From: Bacteroidales bacterium 45-6
Lineage (GTDB): Bacteria; Bacteroidota; Bacteroidia; Bacteroidales; Dysgonomonadaceae
Direction of reading: 5' to 3'
NCBI GenBank assembly: GCA_001897035.1
Contig: MKRS01000432.1
Coordinates: 1 to 8,262, forward strand
DNA: 8,262 nucleotides
The notes beneath the pieces are model-generated. The model saw only the letters and a list, made by a program, of their open reading frames with translations, was not told the origin of the DNA and ran no database searches. Positions 1 through 6,869 of the stretch are shown piece after piece. A program made the position numbers and the translations under genes. Every line of letters begins with the position of its first letter. Position 1 is the stretch's first letter.

Positions 1-876
1 AAGGAAAGTTATATGAGGATCGGTATAAGTAGAAAGGTTGAACCCTGTGCCATTATTTGTTGTTTCCAGATATTGATACTGACCGTTCCATCCATTACCT
101 TGCAGAGCTTTTATCGAATAATAATTTCCAAAGAATGGAGAAATACCACTCAGATTTTTACCTGCAGTAAAGGTTGCACCAGCTCCACTGGCATCACCAG
201 CTACAATTGTAGGATCTACTGTATCAAAGTCGAATAACAGTATACTTGGTGCAGGTATATAGGTGTCTTTAGGTTCTACTACATTTATCACAAAAGAGGT
301 CAACACCTGTCCTGTTTTGGTTGTTACTGTAAGCACCCCGCTTGTCGGTAAGGTCAGGTTTGCAGTGGAGTAAGTTGCCGTAGTAGGTGATGCAGATGCT
401 TTGGCGAGTGTAATCGTTTCGAACTTAACGGTTTGAATCATATCTATATTTTCACCTATGATATTGATGGTCAATCCTCTTTCTATTTCGGTAGGCCATG
501 AAGTTATGTTAACATTCAAATATTTAGGTGTAAATTTGTCTATGGAAACTGATTCCCTCTTATATTTATTCGTGATACTGATATTCCCTATATCAGTTGT
601 ACGCGAAACCTTGAACACAAGATTACCTTCCTCCTGGCTTATAATCTGACAAGTTGAATTACCTATGGAGACAGATGTTACCATATTCATATTTTCGCCA
701 TATAAAGTTACTAGCCCATCGACAACTTCTGTTTTGGGATTGAAGTCTACAATCTCGGAAACAGGTAGGTTTATATCATAATCCTTCGAGAAATCATCTT
801 CTTTACAACCTGTAAATAGTGTAACTAACAAGATTACTCCTCCGAATATAAATCTATATAATATGTTATTTTTCAT
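1..876 (-). CDS. Surface glycan-binding lipoprotein with IPT/TIG-like repeats (SGBP type), 3' end outside window
   Basis: The frame is open from the ATG at 874-876 to the left edge: 292 codons with no stop, so the C-terminus is missing. Residues 1-23 form a lipoprotein signal peptide (basic start, hydrophobic core I10-F21) ending in a lipobox-like LFTGC with the acylated Cys at 24. The following KEDD resembles the lipoprotein export signal that sends Bacteroidota lipoproteins to the cell surface. Two similar beta-rich segments follow, at about 38-112 and 115-202. Each carries a matching strand (YGENMNMVTSVSIG near 59-72, IGENIDMIQTVKFE near 140-153), as in tandem IPT/TIG immunoglobulin-like folds. 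From about 208 a different domain begins (LFDFD, then Gly- and aromatic-rich sequence with GNGWNGQYQYL), resembling the C-terminal glycan-binding domain of SGBP-B proteins. The gene starts 22 bp after the susD-like stop, so it is in the same operon. Inferred role: outer-surface capture of the glycan for the SusC/SusD pair. The fold call comes from pattern recognition, not a search, and the ligand is unknown. Confidence 0.82.
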   Translation of the reverse strand, partial: MKNNILYRFIFGGVILLVTLFTGCKEDDFSKDYDINLPVSEIVDFNPKTEVVDGLVTLYGENMNMVTSVSIGNSTCQIISQEEGNLVFKVSRTTDIGNISITNKYKRESVSIDKFTPKYLNVNITSWPTEIERGLTINIIGENIDMIQTVKFETITLAKASASPTTATYSTANLTLPTSGVLTVTTKTGQVLTSFVINVVEPKDTYIPAPSILLFDFDTVDPTIVAGDASGAGATFTAGKNLSGISPFFGNYYSIKALQGNGWNGQYQYLETTNNGTGFNLSTYTDPHITFL

Positions 877-898
877 CTTTAGATATCTATTTTGATAT

Positions 899-2563
899 TT
901 AATAATTAGGATTTTGTTCTATTCCCCAATTTTGAATTTCAGTCAGAGGGATAGGTAATACAGGGATATATTTACCATCTTTGCCTACCAATGCATGATT
1001 TTTAATTCTGTTGCCAATACCTTCATGCCTTACTTCTTCGTTATCTCCGTTACCTGCATTATCAGCATCTTTTGCCTTGGATATAACATCAATCAGTTTT
1101 CCAGTACGGATCAAATCCCACATACGGTTCGATTCCATTGCTAATTCCAACCTTCGTTCGTTTATAATAGCATCAAGCAGTGTTTCACCCGAACTTGTAA
1201 TATTAGGTACTTTGGGCGTGCTCGAAGGCATCACATAAGTATCCTTGCTGCCATCAACATAACCTTTGCAATACGAACTGTTACGGGCTCTTTCTCGTAC
1301 CATATTCAGATATTGGCGTGCTTCACCTTCTTGTCCTATATAGTAAGATGCTTCAGCATGAATTAGAAGAATATCCGCATAGCGCATTACAAGAATATTT
1401 TTGTCAGCTGCTTTGTCTAGTGTTGGTTTGGAAGGAAGAGTCGCTTTTCTGTTTAGATAATTACTACCTTGTTCTGCTCTGTCAAATTTCATTTCCACAC
1501 CATAAAGTACCTGACCATTGAAACTTATGCCATACACGGTACAAGATAAGCGTGGGTCTGTAGGATCAAAAGCATTAACTAGATTTTGCGTAGGATTATG
1601 GAAGCCCCATCCCGAATTGGCATCGGGGTTAGATACTCGATTGCCTTGGTAGAGCGAATATGCATTCCCTACCGATGTCGGAGGGTCGGAAGCAGTTCCT
1701 TCTGTGGCCTGTATTTCAAATATAGATTCACTTGTATTTTTATTTTCGTGCTCGAACAAGAGTGCATAATTTGCTACTAAGCTATATTCTCCCGAACTGA
1801 TAATTTCGGATGTTAGTTTATAGACCTCATTCCATGTATGTGTACTTTCGCTATCTATACCTATCTGATAAATCAAAGATTTGGCAAGAAAAGCTTTTGC
1901 AGCACCTTTGGTTGCCCTTCCTAGGTCCGTAGCAGCATATCCACTTTTTTCGGGAAGTAGTTCAATTGCGTTTATCAAATCCGTATTTATAAATTCAAAG
2001 GTTTCATGCAATGATGCTCTTGGGGAGTTCCCAAAATCAGAAGGATTTAAAGGTGCCGTGAAGAGAGGTACTCCTCCAAAGTGGTGCAGTAAATAAGTAT
2101 AATGATAAGCTCTAAGAAAGTAAGCCTCTCCTAATAGACGACTTTTGAGACCCTCATTAATAGTAGCTTCAGGAAGATTCTTTATTGCATAATTAGAACG
2201 CGAAACTCCCCAAAAACCGTGAATCCAGAATGCATCAGAAATAGAATTTCCTACTTTTGCATTAAATGACTCTATGTCACTCAACTCGGGCGAATCACTT
2301 AATTTACTTCCTTTCACAGCATCATCGGTAGCTATACTTGCAAAATGAAAGTCATAATGGTGTGACATCCAAATACCATCCGGACCACGCCCTTCGGTTT
2401 GAGATAATATGTCGTATATACCATTAATTACTTTAATCGCATTTTCTTCATTGTTCATGTAGTTACCACTATTTTCTTGTGCCAGAGGGTCTAATTCCAA
2501 AAAATCGTTACAAGAGGTCAGAATAAGCCCTACTACAAATACCAAGTAATATATCTTTTTCAT
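899..2563 (-). CDS. SusD/RagB-family outer-membrane glycan-binding lipoprotein
   Basis: This 554-residue protein is a full-length SusD homologue, the lipoprotein lid that binds glycan above a SusC channel at the outer surface. The signal peptide is short (MKKIYYLVFVVGLILTSC) with the acylated Cys at 18, followed by NDFLELDPLAQ, a typical SusD N-terminus. Helical TPR-like segments characteristic of the family are visible at about 142-168 (GEAYFLRAYHYTYLLHHFGG), 217-233 and 389-427 (MRYADILLIHAEA, then a Leu/Arg-rich helix ending RERAR). The family hallmark ERRLELAMESNRMWDLIRTG is at 469-488, and the C-terminus ends LPIPLTEIQNWGIEQNPNY, the usual SusD ending. The N-terminal part matches SusD-like domains and the C-terminal part RagB/SusD. 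The start is 20 bp after the susC-like stop and the leader is AT-rich with no Shine-Dalgarno, so it is translated from the susC transcript. No truncation or frameshift was seen. The substrate cannot be deduced, because SusD binding residues are not conserved across families. Confidence 0.96.
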   Translation of the reverse strand: MKKIYYLVFVVGLILTSCNDFLELDPLAQENSGNYMNNEENAIKVINGIYDILSQTEGRGPDGIWMSHHYDFHFASIATDDAVKGSKLSDSPELSDIESFNAKVGNSISDAFWIHGFWGVSRSNYAIKNLPEATINEGLKSRLLGEAYFLRAYHYTYLLHHFGGVPLFTAPLNPSDFGNSPRASLHETFEFINTDLINAIELLPEKSGYAATDLGRATKGAAKAFLAKSLIYQIGIDSESTHTWNEVYKLTSEIISSGEYSLVANYALLFEHENKNTSESIFEIQATEGTASDPPTSVGNAYSLYQGNRVSNPDANSGWGFHNPTQNLVNAFDPTDPRLSCTVYGISFNGQVLYGVEMKFDRAEQGSNYLNRKATLPSKPTLDKAADKNILVMRYADILLIHAEASYYIGQEGEARQYLNMVRERARNSSYCKGYVDGSKDTYVMPSSTPKVPNITSSGETLLDAIINERRLELAMESNRMWDLIRTGKLIDVISKAKDADNAGNGDNEEVRHEGIGNRIKNHALVGKDGKYIPVLPIPLTEIQNWGIEQNPNY

Positions 2564-2583
2564 TGTTATTCTATAATTTTTGA

Positions 2584-5500
2584 TTAGAAACTAAGGTTAC
2601 ATCCGATAGTGAATACTCTTGGAGTAGGATATGTTGCCATATCTACACCAGCATTAAGAGGATTACCCCATAGATCGCTTATTTCAGGATTGTAGCCTGA
2701 ATAATTAGTGATTGTGAACAGATTGTCGGCTGACACATAGATTCTTGCTTTGGATAGGAATGCTTTTTTAGAAATAACACTAGGTAAAGTATATCCAAGC
2801 TGTAAAGTTTTTAATCTAAAATAGGACCCATCTTCCACGTATCTGTTCGAAAAGCGATCGTTCTGATTCGGATCTCCATCGTGTACGCGTGGTAAATTAG
2901 AGTCAGAGTTTTCAGGAGTCCAACGATTCATCATGTCTTTAGAATTGCTCCATTCACGCATACTTGTACTATATAATACAGAATACATATAATTTGCTAT
3001 TTTATTACCTTGTGAACCTTGGAAGAATAGATTAAGATCTAATCCTTTGTATGCTGCCGATAGTGTTAGACCATAAGTAAAATCAGGCATTGCACTGCCT
3101 AAGTACACCCTGTCATTATCATCAATAATTCCATCGCCATTTTGATCTTTGAACTGAACATCTCCCAGTGATGCGTTAGGTTGAATAGGGCTTCCTTTTT
3201 CATTGACATAAGAGTTTAGCTGCTCTTCAGTCTTAAAGATACCCATTGATTGTAATCCATAGAAATAACCGATTTCTTTACCGACTTCTGTTTTGGAATA
3301 TTGTCCATACAGAGGTTCTCCTCCTCCTAAAGATGTGACTTCATTTTTTATAAATGAAATATTCCCTCCAGCATTGAATGTGAAATCCTGCCCTATGCTT
3401 TTCTCATAATTTAGACTGAACTCAAAACCGCTATTTCGTACCGATCCAGCATTGGTTTTAGGTCTCCACATTCCAGCATAGATTGGAATTGGAGTATCTA
3501 GTATCATATCGTTGGTGTTTCGAATAAAATAATCGATATTTCCAGACAAGGCTCCATTGAGTAATCCATAGTCTAATCCGATATTATATTGTTCTGAAGT
3601 TTCCCAAGAGAGCTCTTCATTAGCCAATTTTTGTTGTATAGCACCATCTACCTGTGATCCTCCGAAAACAGCAGTGTAACCATTGGTCATTAATGCCAGA
3701 TAATCAAAGTCGCCTGCACTGGCTTGATTTCCTACATGTCCCCAACCTCCACGAAGCTTGAGTTGAGAGAATGATGTATTTTGTTTAAAATCTTTAGCAA
3801 ATTCTTCCTCCATAATATTCCATCCTAAAGAGAACGATGGAAAATATCCCCATTTTTTCTTAAACCGCGATGTTCCGTCAGCTCTGAATGTTCCTGTGAA
3901 AAGGTATTTACTGTCATAGCTATAGTTTAGACGGAAGAATCCTGATAATAAGGCACTATGACCTGCTCCGCCCGAAACTTCAAGATTTTCTTTGTTTGAA
4001 GACATATTCGGATAACGTAAATCTTCATTTTCAGGGACATCATATACTTTTACATATAGATTGTTTGAATTCGATTTTTGGGCTTCAACTCCCAATGTCG
4101 CATTTACACTATGTTTTCCAAAAACATTAACATAACTGAAATATTCATTTGTATTCCAATATGTGTTATCACTACGGTTCTCGGTAAGAGAGCTTTTGTT
4201 TCGTTGCTGATCAGCTGTTATATAATATACCGGATAATAGTTACGTGATTTGGCATATGCAAATTGTTTTCCGAACTGTGCTCTGAATGAAAGCCCTTTT
4301 AATCCTATATCATTTATCTGTAAATATGCATTCGCGATGAAGCGATCTTCTTGAGTTTTTCTATATTTATTTTCATAAGCCGATTGTGCAGGATTACGTC
4401 CGTAGGAAAAATAAATCTCTCCAAACTCGTTAGTATATGTATCCCATGCTGCAGATACAGGATCAGCTTTCAAAGCCTGAGTTATCGATCCAGAATAGAA
4501 ATCTCCATCGTTTCCTGATTTTTCATAGGTTGTATACGAGGCATTTATCCCGACAGTTACATTGTTGAACAATTTATATTCATTATTTAGGTGGAACATA
4601 AATTTATCCATGTATGTGTTTTTCACGATGCCTTTTTCTGTCGAATATGTACCTCCAAAATCATATTTATTACGCTCTGAACCACCTGAAACATTCACAT
4701 TATAGTTCTGAGTAGAACCTGTTCGCATAATTTCATCTTGCCAGTTTGTCCCGCGGGTATTATTTGCAATAGCATAATCTAAAATAGATTGTGAGGATAA
4801 TGACGGATTAATACCGGCATTCTTATATGCCTCCAACTTCAATGTAGCGTATTCTGCGGCATTTAACATATCTATCTTTTTGTCAACCTCAGTCAAACCT
4901 GCAAAAATATTGACATTAACCTGTGTCTTTTTATTAAAGGACCCGCCTTTAGTCTTAACTAAAATAACACCGTTTGCTCCTCTGGAACCATAAATCGCTA
5001 CAGCAGATGCATCTTTTAATATTTCCATTGATTCCACATCGTGCGGGGCTATATGGCTGATATCGGAAACCGGGAATCCATCTACAACATAAAGAGGATC
5101 GGAATTATTGACACTGCCAGTACCTCTGATCCGTATTTTTGTCCCGGCTCCTGGTTCTCCAGAGTTATTGATTACACTCACTCCAGAGGCCCGACCTTGA
5201 ATAGATTGAGTAACGTCTACTGCTGAAAGCTGTGTTAACTGATCCGATTTCAATGATGATAGAGACCCTGTCAAGTCGCTTTTACGCATAGTACCATATC
5301 CAACTACTACCACTTCATTCAGTAGCTGATTATCTTCTTTTAATACAATGTCTATCACTCGTTGTGAGCCTACTTTTACGGTCTGAGTTTGCATACCAAG
5401 GAAAGAGAATGTAAGAACATCTCCTTGCTTGGTGTCTATAGAGTACTTCCCATCAATGTCGGTTAATGTACCCACATGATTTTGATTGGCCACAGTAACA

Positions 5501-5619
5501 CCTATCAATGGAGATCCATCGCTCGAGTCCGTAACTGTTCCTGTTATCTGACTACTTTGCGCATATATAGTGCAAGGTATCAGGCAACATAAAAAAAATA
5601 AATAAAGGATTCTTTTCAT
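2584..5619 (-). CDS. SusC/RagA-family TonB-dependent outer-membrane glycan transporter
   Basis: This 1011-residue protein is the importer of the pair, a 22-strand beta-barrel in the outer membrane energised by TonB. The signal peptide covers residues 1-20 (hydrophobic core LYLFFLCCLIPC, cut after TIYA). Residues 24-95 form a carboxypeptidase-regulatory-like beta-sandwich (ITGTVTDSSDGSPLIGVTV), the N-terminal extension typical of SusC. Next come the SusC signature NEVVVVGYGTMRKSDLTGS near 101-119, where the TonB box lies, and the plug domain at about 125-225 (RIRGTGSVNNSDPLYVVDGF, ILKDASAVAIYGSRGANGVI). The rest is the barrel. An Asp/Asn-rich, EF-hand-like segment (DQNGDGIIDDNDR) sits near 823-837, as is common in the family, and the protein ends in Phe, as outer-membrane barrels usually do. 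No STN domain lies between the signal peptide and the beta-sandwich, so FecR/sigma-type signalling through this transporter is unlikely. It is the first gene of the operon with susD and the lipoprotein gene, behind a 231-bp promoter region. Confidence 0.97.
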   Translation of the reverse strand: MKRILYLFFLCCLIPCTIYAQSSQITGTVTDSSDGSPLIGVTVANQNHVGTLTDIDGKYSIDTKQGDVLTFSFLGMQTQTVKVGSQRVIDIVLKEDNQLLNEVVVVGYGTMRKSDLTGSLSSLKSDQLTQLSAVDVTQSIQGRASGVSVINNSGEPGAGTKIRIRGTGSVNNSDPLYVVDGFPVSDISHIAPHDVESMEILKDASAVAIYGSRGANGVILVKTKGGSFNKKTQVNVNIFAGLTEVDKKIDMLNAAEYATLKLEAYKNAGINPSLSSQSILDYAIANNTRGTNWQDEIMRTGSTQNYNVNVSGGSERNKYDFGGTYSTEKGIVKNTYMDKFMFHLNNEYKLFNNVTVGINASYTTYEKSGNDGDFYSGSITQALKADPVSAAWDTYTNEFGEIYFSYGRNPAQSAYENKYRKTQEDRFIANAYLQINDIGLKGLSFRAQFGKQFAYAKSRNYYPVYYITADQQRNKSSLTENRSDNTYWNTNEYFSYVNVFGKHSVNATLGVEAQKSNSNNLYVKVYDVPENEDLRYPNMSSNKENLEVSGGAGHSALLSGFFRLNYSYDSKYLFTGTFRADGTSRFKKKWGYFPSFSLGWNIMEEEFAKDFKQNTSFSQLKLRGGWGHVGNQASAGDFDYLALMTNGYTAVFGGSQVDGAIQQKLANEELSWETSEQYNIGLDYGLLNGALSGNIDYFIRNTNDMILDTPIPIYAGMWRPKTNAGSVRNSGFEFSLNYEKSIGQDFTFNAGGNISFIKNEVTSLGGGEPLYGQYSKTEVGKEIGYFYGLQSMGIFKTEEQLNSYVNEKGSPIQPNASLGDVQFKDQNGDGIIDDNDRVYLGSAMPDFTYGLTLSAAYKGLDLNLFFQGSQGNKIANYMYSVLYSTSMREWSNSKDMMNRWTPENSDSNLPRVHDGDPNQNDRFSNRYVEDGSYFRLKTLQLGYTLPSVISKKAFLSKARIYVSADNLFTITNYSGYNPEISDLWGNPLNAGVDMATYPTPRVFTIGCNLSF

Positions 5620-5850
5620 GGTTTAGAAATAAAATTAGATTCAATTAATTTTACGATATTTAAGATAGTGTACAAAGCTATTAATGAAAACACTTGGTAT
5701 CAAGTATAATATTATCAATTGACAACACTCTTATCTTGCCCTCCCATTTTAATCACACACGTATAATAATCAGCATTTTACAAACAGCTATTAAATATTA
5801 AATTGTATTATCATATAACACTTTAGTACTATTTTGACATGTGTTAAATT
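5620..5850 (-). promoter_or_regulatory. Regulatory gap between araC-type gene and susC operon
   Basis: This 231-bp AT-rich gap separates the araC-type stop from the susC-like start and holds no credible ORF. On the minus strand it contains a promoter candidate near 5673-5703. Further upstream are two copies of AGTGTT followed after 3 or 6 bases by TGATAATA (5822-5806 and 5729-5710), and a third AGTGTT at 5694-5689. An imperfect palindrome, CTTGGTATCAAG on the plus strand at 5693-5704, matches its own complement at 10 of 12 positions and overlaps the upstream promoter element. No GC-rich hairpin with a T-tract follows the araC-type stop, so some read-through from that gene into susC is possible. 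HTCS proteins are known to bind upstream of the susC promoter they control; assigning any of these repeats to the HTCS or to the AraC protein is inference. Confidence 0.6.
5673..5703 (-). promoter_or_regulatory. Candidate Bacteroides-type promoter for susC operon
   Basis: On the minus strand TAGCTTTG (5680-5673) matches the Bacteroides -7 consensus TAnnTTTG at every fixed position. Nineteen bases upstream lies TTGA (5703-5700), a partial match to the -33 TTTG element at the expected spacing. Transcription would start near 5666 and leave a leader of about 47 nt before the ATG at 5617-5619. The weak -33 element suits a promoter that needs an activator. The start site is predicted only. Confidence 0.6.
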
Positions 5851-6750
5851 TTAAATTAGGAGTTTTTTCTTCCGGTAGTTTTCTCTAAATTCTTTAGGTG
5901 AACAATTCTTTCTTTTTTTGAATATCCTGTTGAAGTTGGATATATTATTGAATCCACACTCGTAACAGATTTCAGAAACTGACTTTGTGGAATCTATCAA
6001 TAAGCGTGTAACATGCCCTAAACGAATATCTATAATATAATCAGATAAGCCTTTACCCGAACGAACTTTAAAGAATCTGCTGAATGCGGTAGGGGTCATT
6101 CCTACTAAATTGGCTAATTGTTCCAGGCGTATTTCATCTCTATAATTGTCATTAATATATCGTTGCACATTCTGGACCCTACGACTATCGGAATGAATTC
6201 CGATTTTGGCAAAGGATGAACTTGACAATACTGTAGCCTCGTCGCAAAAAAGAGAAAGTTCGTAGAGAATAATCAAAAAATTGACTACAGAGTAAAAGCC
6301 ACCTTGTTTACCAGCCAATTTATCCAACATATTATATACAGTCATAATAGCTTGCATAGGGAAACTAAGCCCTTTTTGTGCTTTCTCGAGCATTTGTTTA
6401 ATCGAATGAAATTGATTTTTATCAAGAAGGCTTGAGAAGAAAAGATTTTGGGAAAACTGTATTGTTATTTCTCTTATCTTTTTAGACTCGCACCTATGTT
6501 GTTCCCATACATGCTCCAGATCTTTACCTGTAATCAGGACCAAATCATATTCCCCGATAGTTTCAATAGAGTCTCCTACTATTCTTTTGACTCCTGACGC
6601 ATTAGCTACAAAGTTTAGTTCAAACTCTTCATGGGTATGAATGGGGTATGTAAATTCCGTTTTATGTCTGTCTGCGATGTAGAAACAGTCCTTTTCTGAC
6701 AAAGGGGTTATTTCCTGGACGGTAGTAAAATCATGATTGCCTTGTTTCAT
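5851..6750 (-). CDS. AraC-family transcription factor with N-terminal cupin domain
   Basis: A 299-residue cytoplasmic regulator of about the usual length for two-domain AraC proteins. The N-terminal part (about 25-110) is a cupin-like ligand-binding domain. It contains HTHEEFELN at 38-46, which gives the cupin pattern H-x-H-x3-E (H38, H40, E44), and a further His at 80 in GKDLEH; such residues bind a metal in many cupins. A helical linker spans about 115-185. The C-terminal AraC DNA-binding domain runs from 194 to 296 (VQRYINDNY onward). Its first helix-turn-helix is at about 207-228 (LEQLANLVGMTPTAFSRFFK) and its second at about 257-280 (SVSEICYECGFNNISNFNRI), followed by the conserved CSPKEFRENYR. 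The gene lies between the HTCS and the susC operon on the same strand, so control of that operon or of itself is likely. The effector is unknown; a sugar or metabolite is the usual type in the family. Confidence 0.93.
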   Translation of the reverse strand: MKQGNHDFTTVQEITPLSEKDCFYIADRHKTEFTYPIHTHEEFELNFVANASGVKRIVGDSIETIGEYDLVLITGKDLEHVWEQHRCESKKIREITIQFSQNLFFSSLLDKNQFHSIKQMLEKAQKGLSFPMQAIMTVYNMLDKLAGKQGGFYSVVNFLIILYELSLFCDEATVLSSSSFAKIGIHSDSRRVQNVQRYINDNYRDEIRLEQLANLVGMTPTAFSRFFKVRSGKGLSDYIIDIRLGHVTRLLIDSTKSVSEICYECGFNNISNFNRIFKKRKNCSPKEFRENYRKKKLLI

Positions 6751-6869
6751 GGTAATAGGGTATTAATGCTTGGTTTCTTGATCAGCAAAAATACGATCCT
6801 ATAAAAAAGAAACATTTCAGATTTGTATCTGATTGTTTAAGAAATGTGCCTGTCTGTAAAATTCAGATA
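6751..6869 (-). promoter_or_regulatory. Leader of the araC-type gene, with candidate promoter
   Basis: This 119-bp gap lies between the HTCS stop and the araC-type ATG. Its upstream half holds the HTCS terminator candidate. On the minus strand TATTTTTG (6793-6786) matches the Bacteroides -7 consensus TAnnTTTG exactly, but the region 15-20 bases upstream (AATGTTTC) has no good -33 element. Transcription would begin near 6779 and give a leader of about 29 nt. Just downstream of the -7 element, the plus strand has CTTGGTTTC (6769-6777), which is CTTGGTATC of the susC promoter with one change and so could be an operator. TATTTTTG is easy to find by chance in AT-rich DNA. Confidence 0.4.
6802..6847 (-). 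terminator. Probable rho-independent terminator after the HTCS gene
   Basis: Reading the minus strand, ACATTTC (6847-6841) can pair with GAAATGT (6818-6812), and TTTCTTTTTT (6812-6803) overlaps and follows it. Inside, TCAGAT (6832-6827) can pair with ATCTGA (6822-6817) across an ACAA loop; the outer and inner stems share two bases. The hairpin starts 23 bp after the HTCS stop. Stems are short and AT-rich, so it may be leaky. Confidence 0.5.

Noticed and set aside
13..649. Plus-strand ORFs of 74 and 63 codons near the left edge
   Set aside because: They are antisense to the lipoprotein gene, which has a signal peptide, lipobox and repeated domains; they show no such features.
1011..2096. Four short plus-strand ORFs within the susD-like gene, and one within susC at 5041-5226
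   Set aside because: All are antisense to well-recognised protein families and encode low-complexity, unfamiliar sequence.
5377..5562. Sigma/anti-sigma signalling through the SusC-like protein
   Set aside because: The N-terminus goes straight from the signal peptide to the carboxypeptidase-like domain; no STN domain is present, and no sigma factor or FecR gene is in the window.
5786..5846. Possible terminator after the araC-type gene
   Set aside because: TAACAC and GTGTTA can pair across 19 bases and there are AT palindromes nearby, but there is no GC-containing stem and no T-tract on the minus strand.
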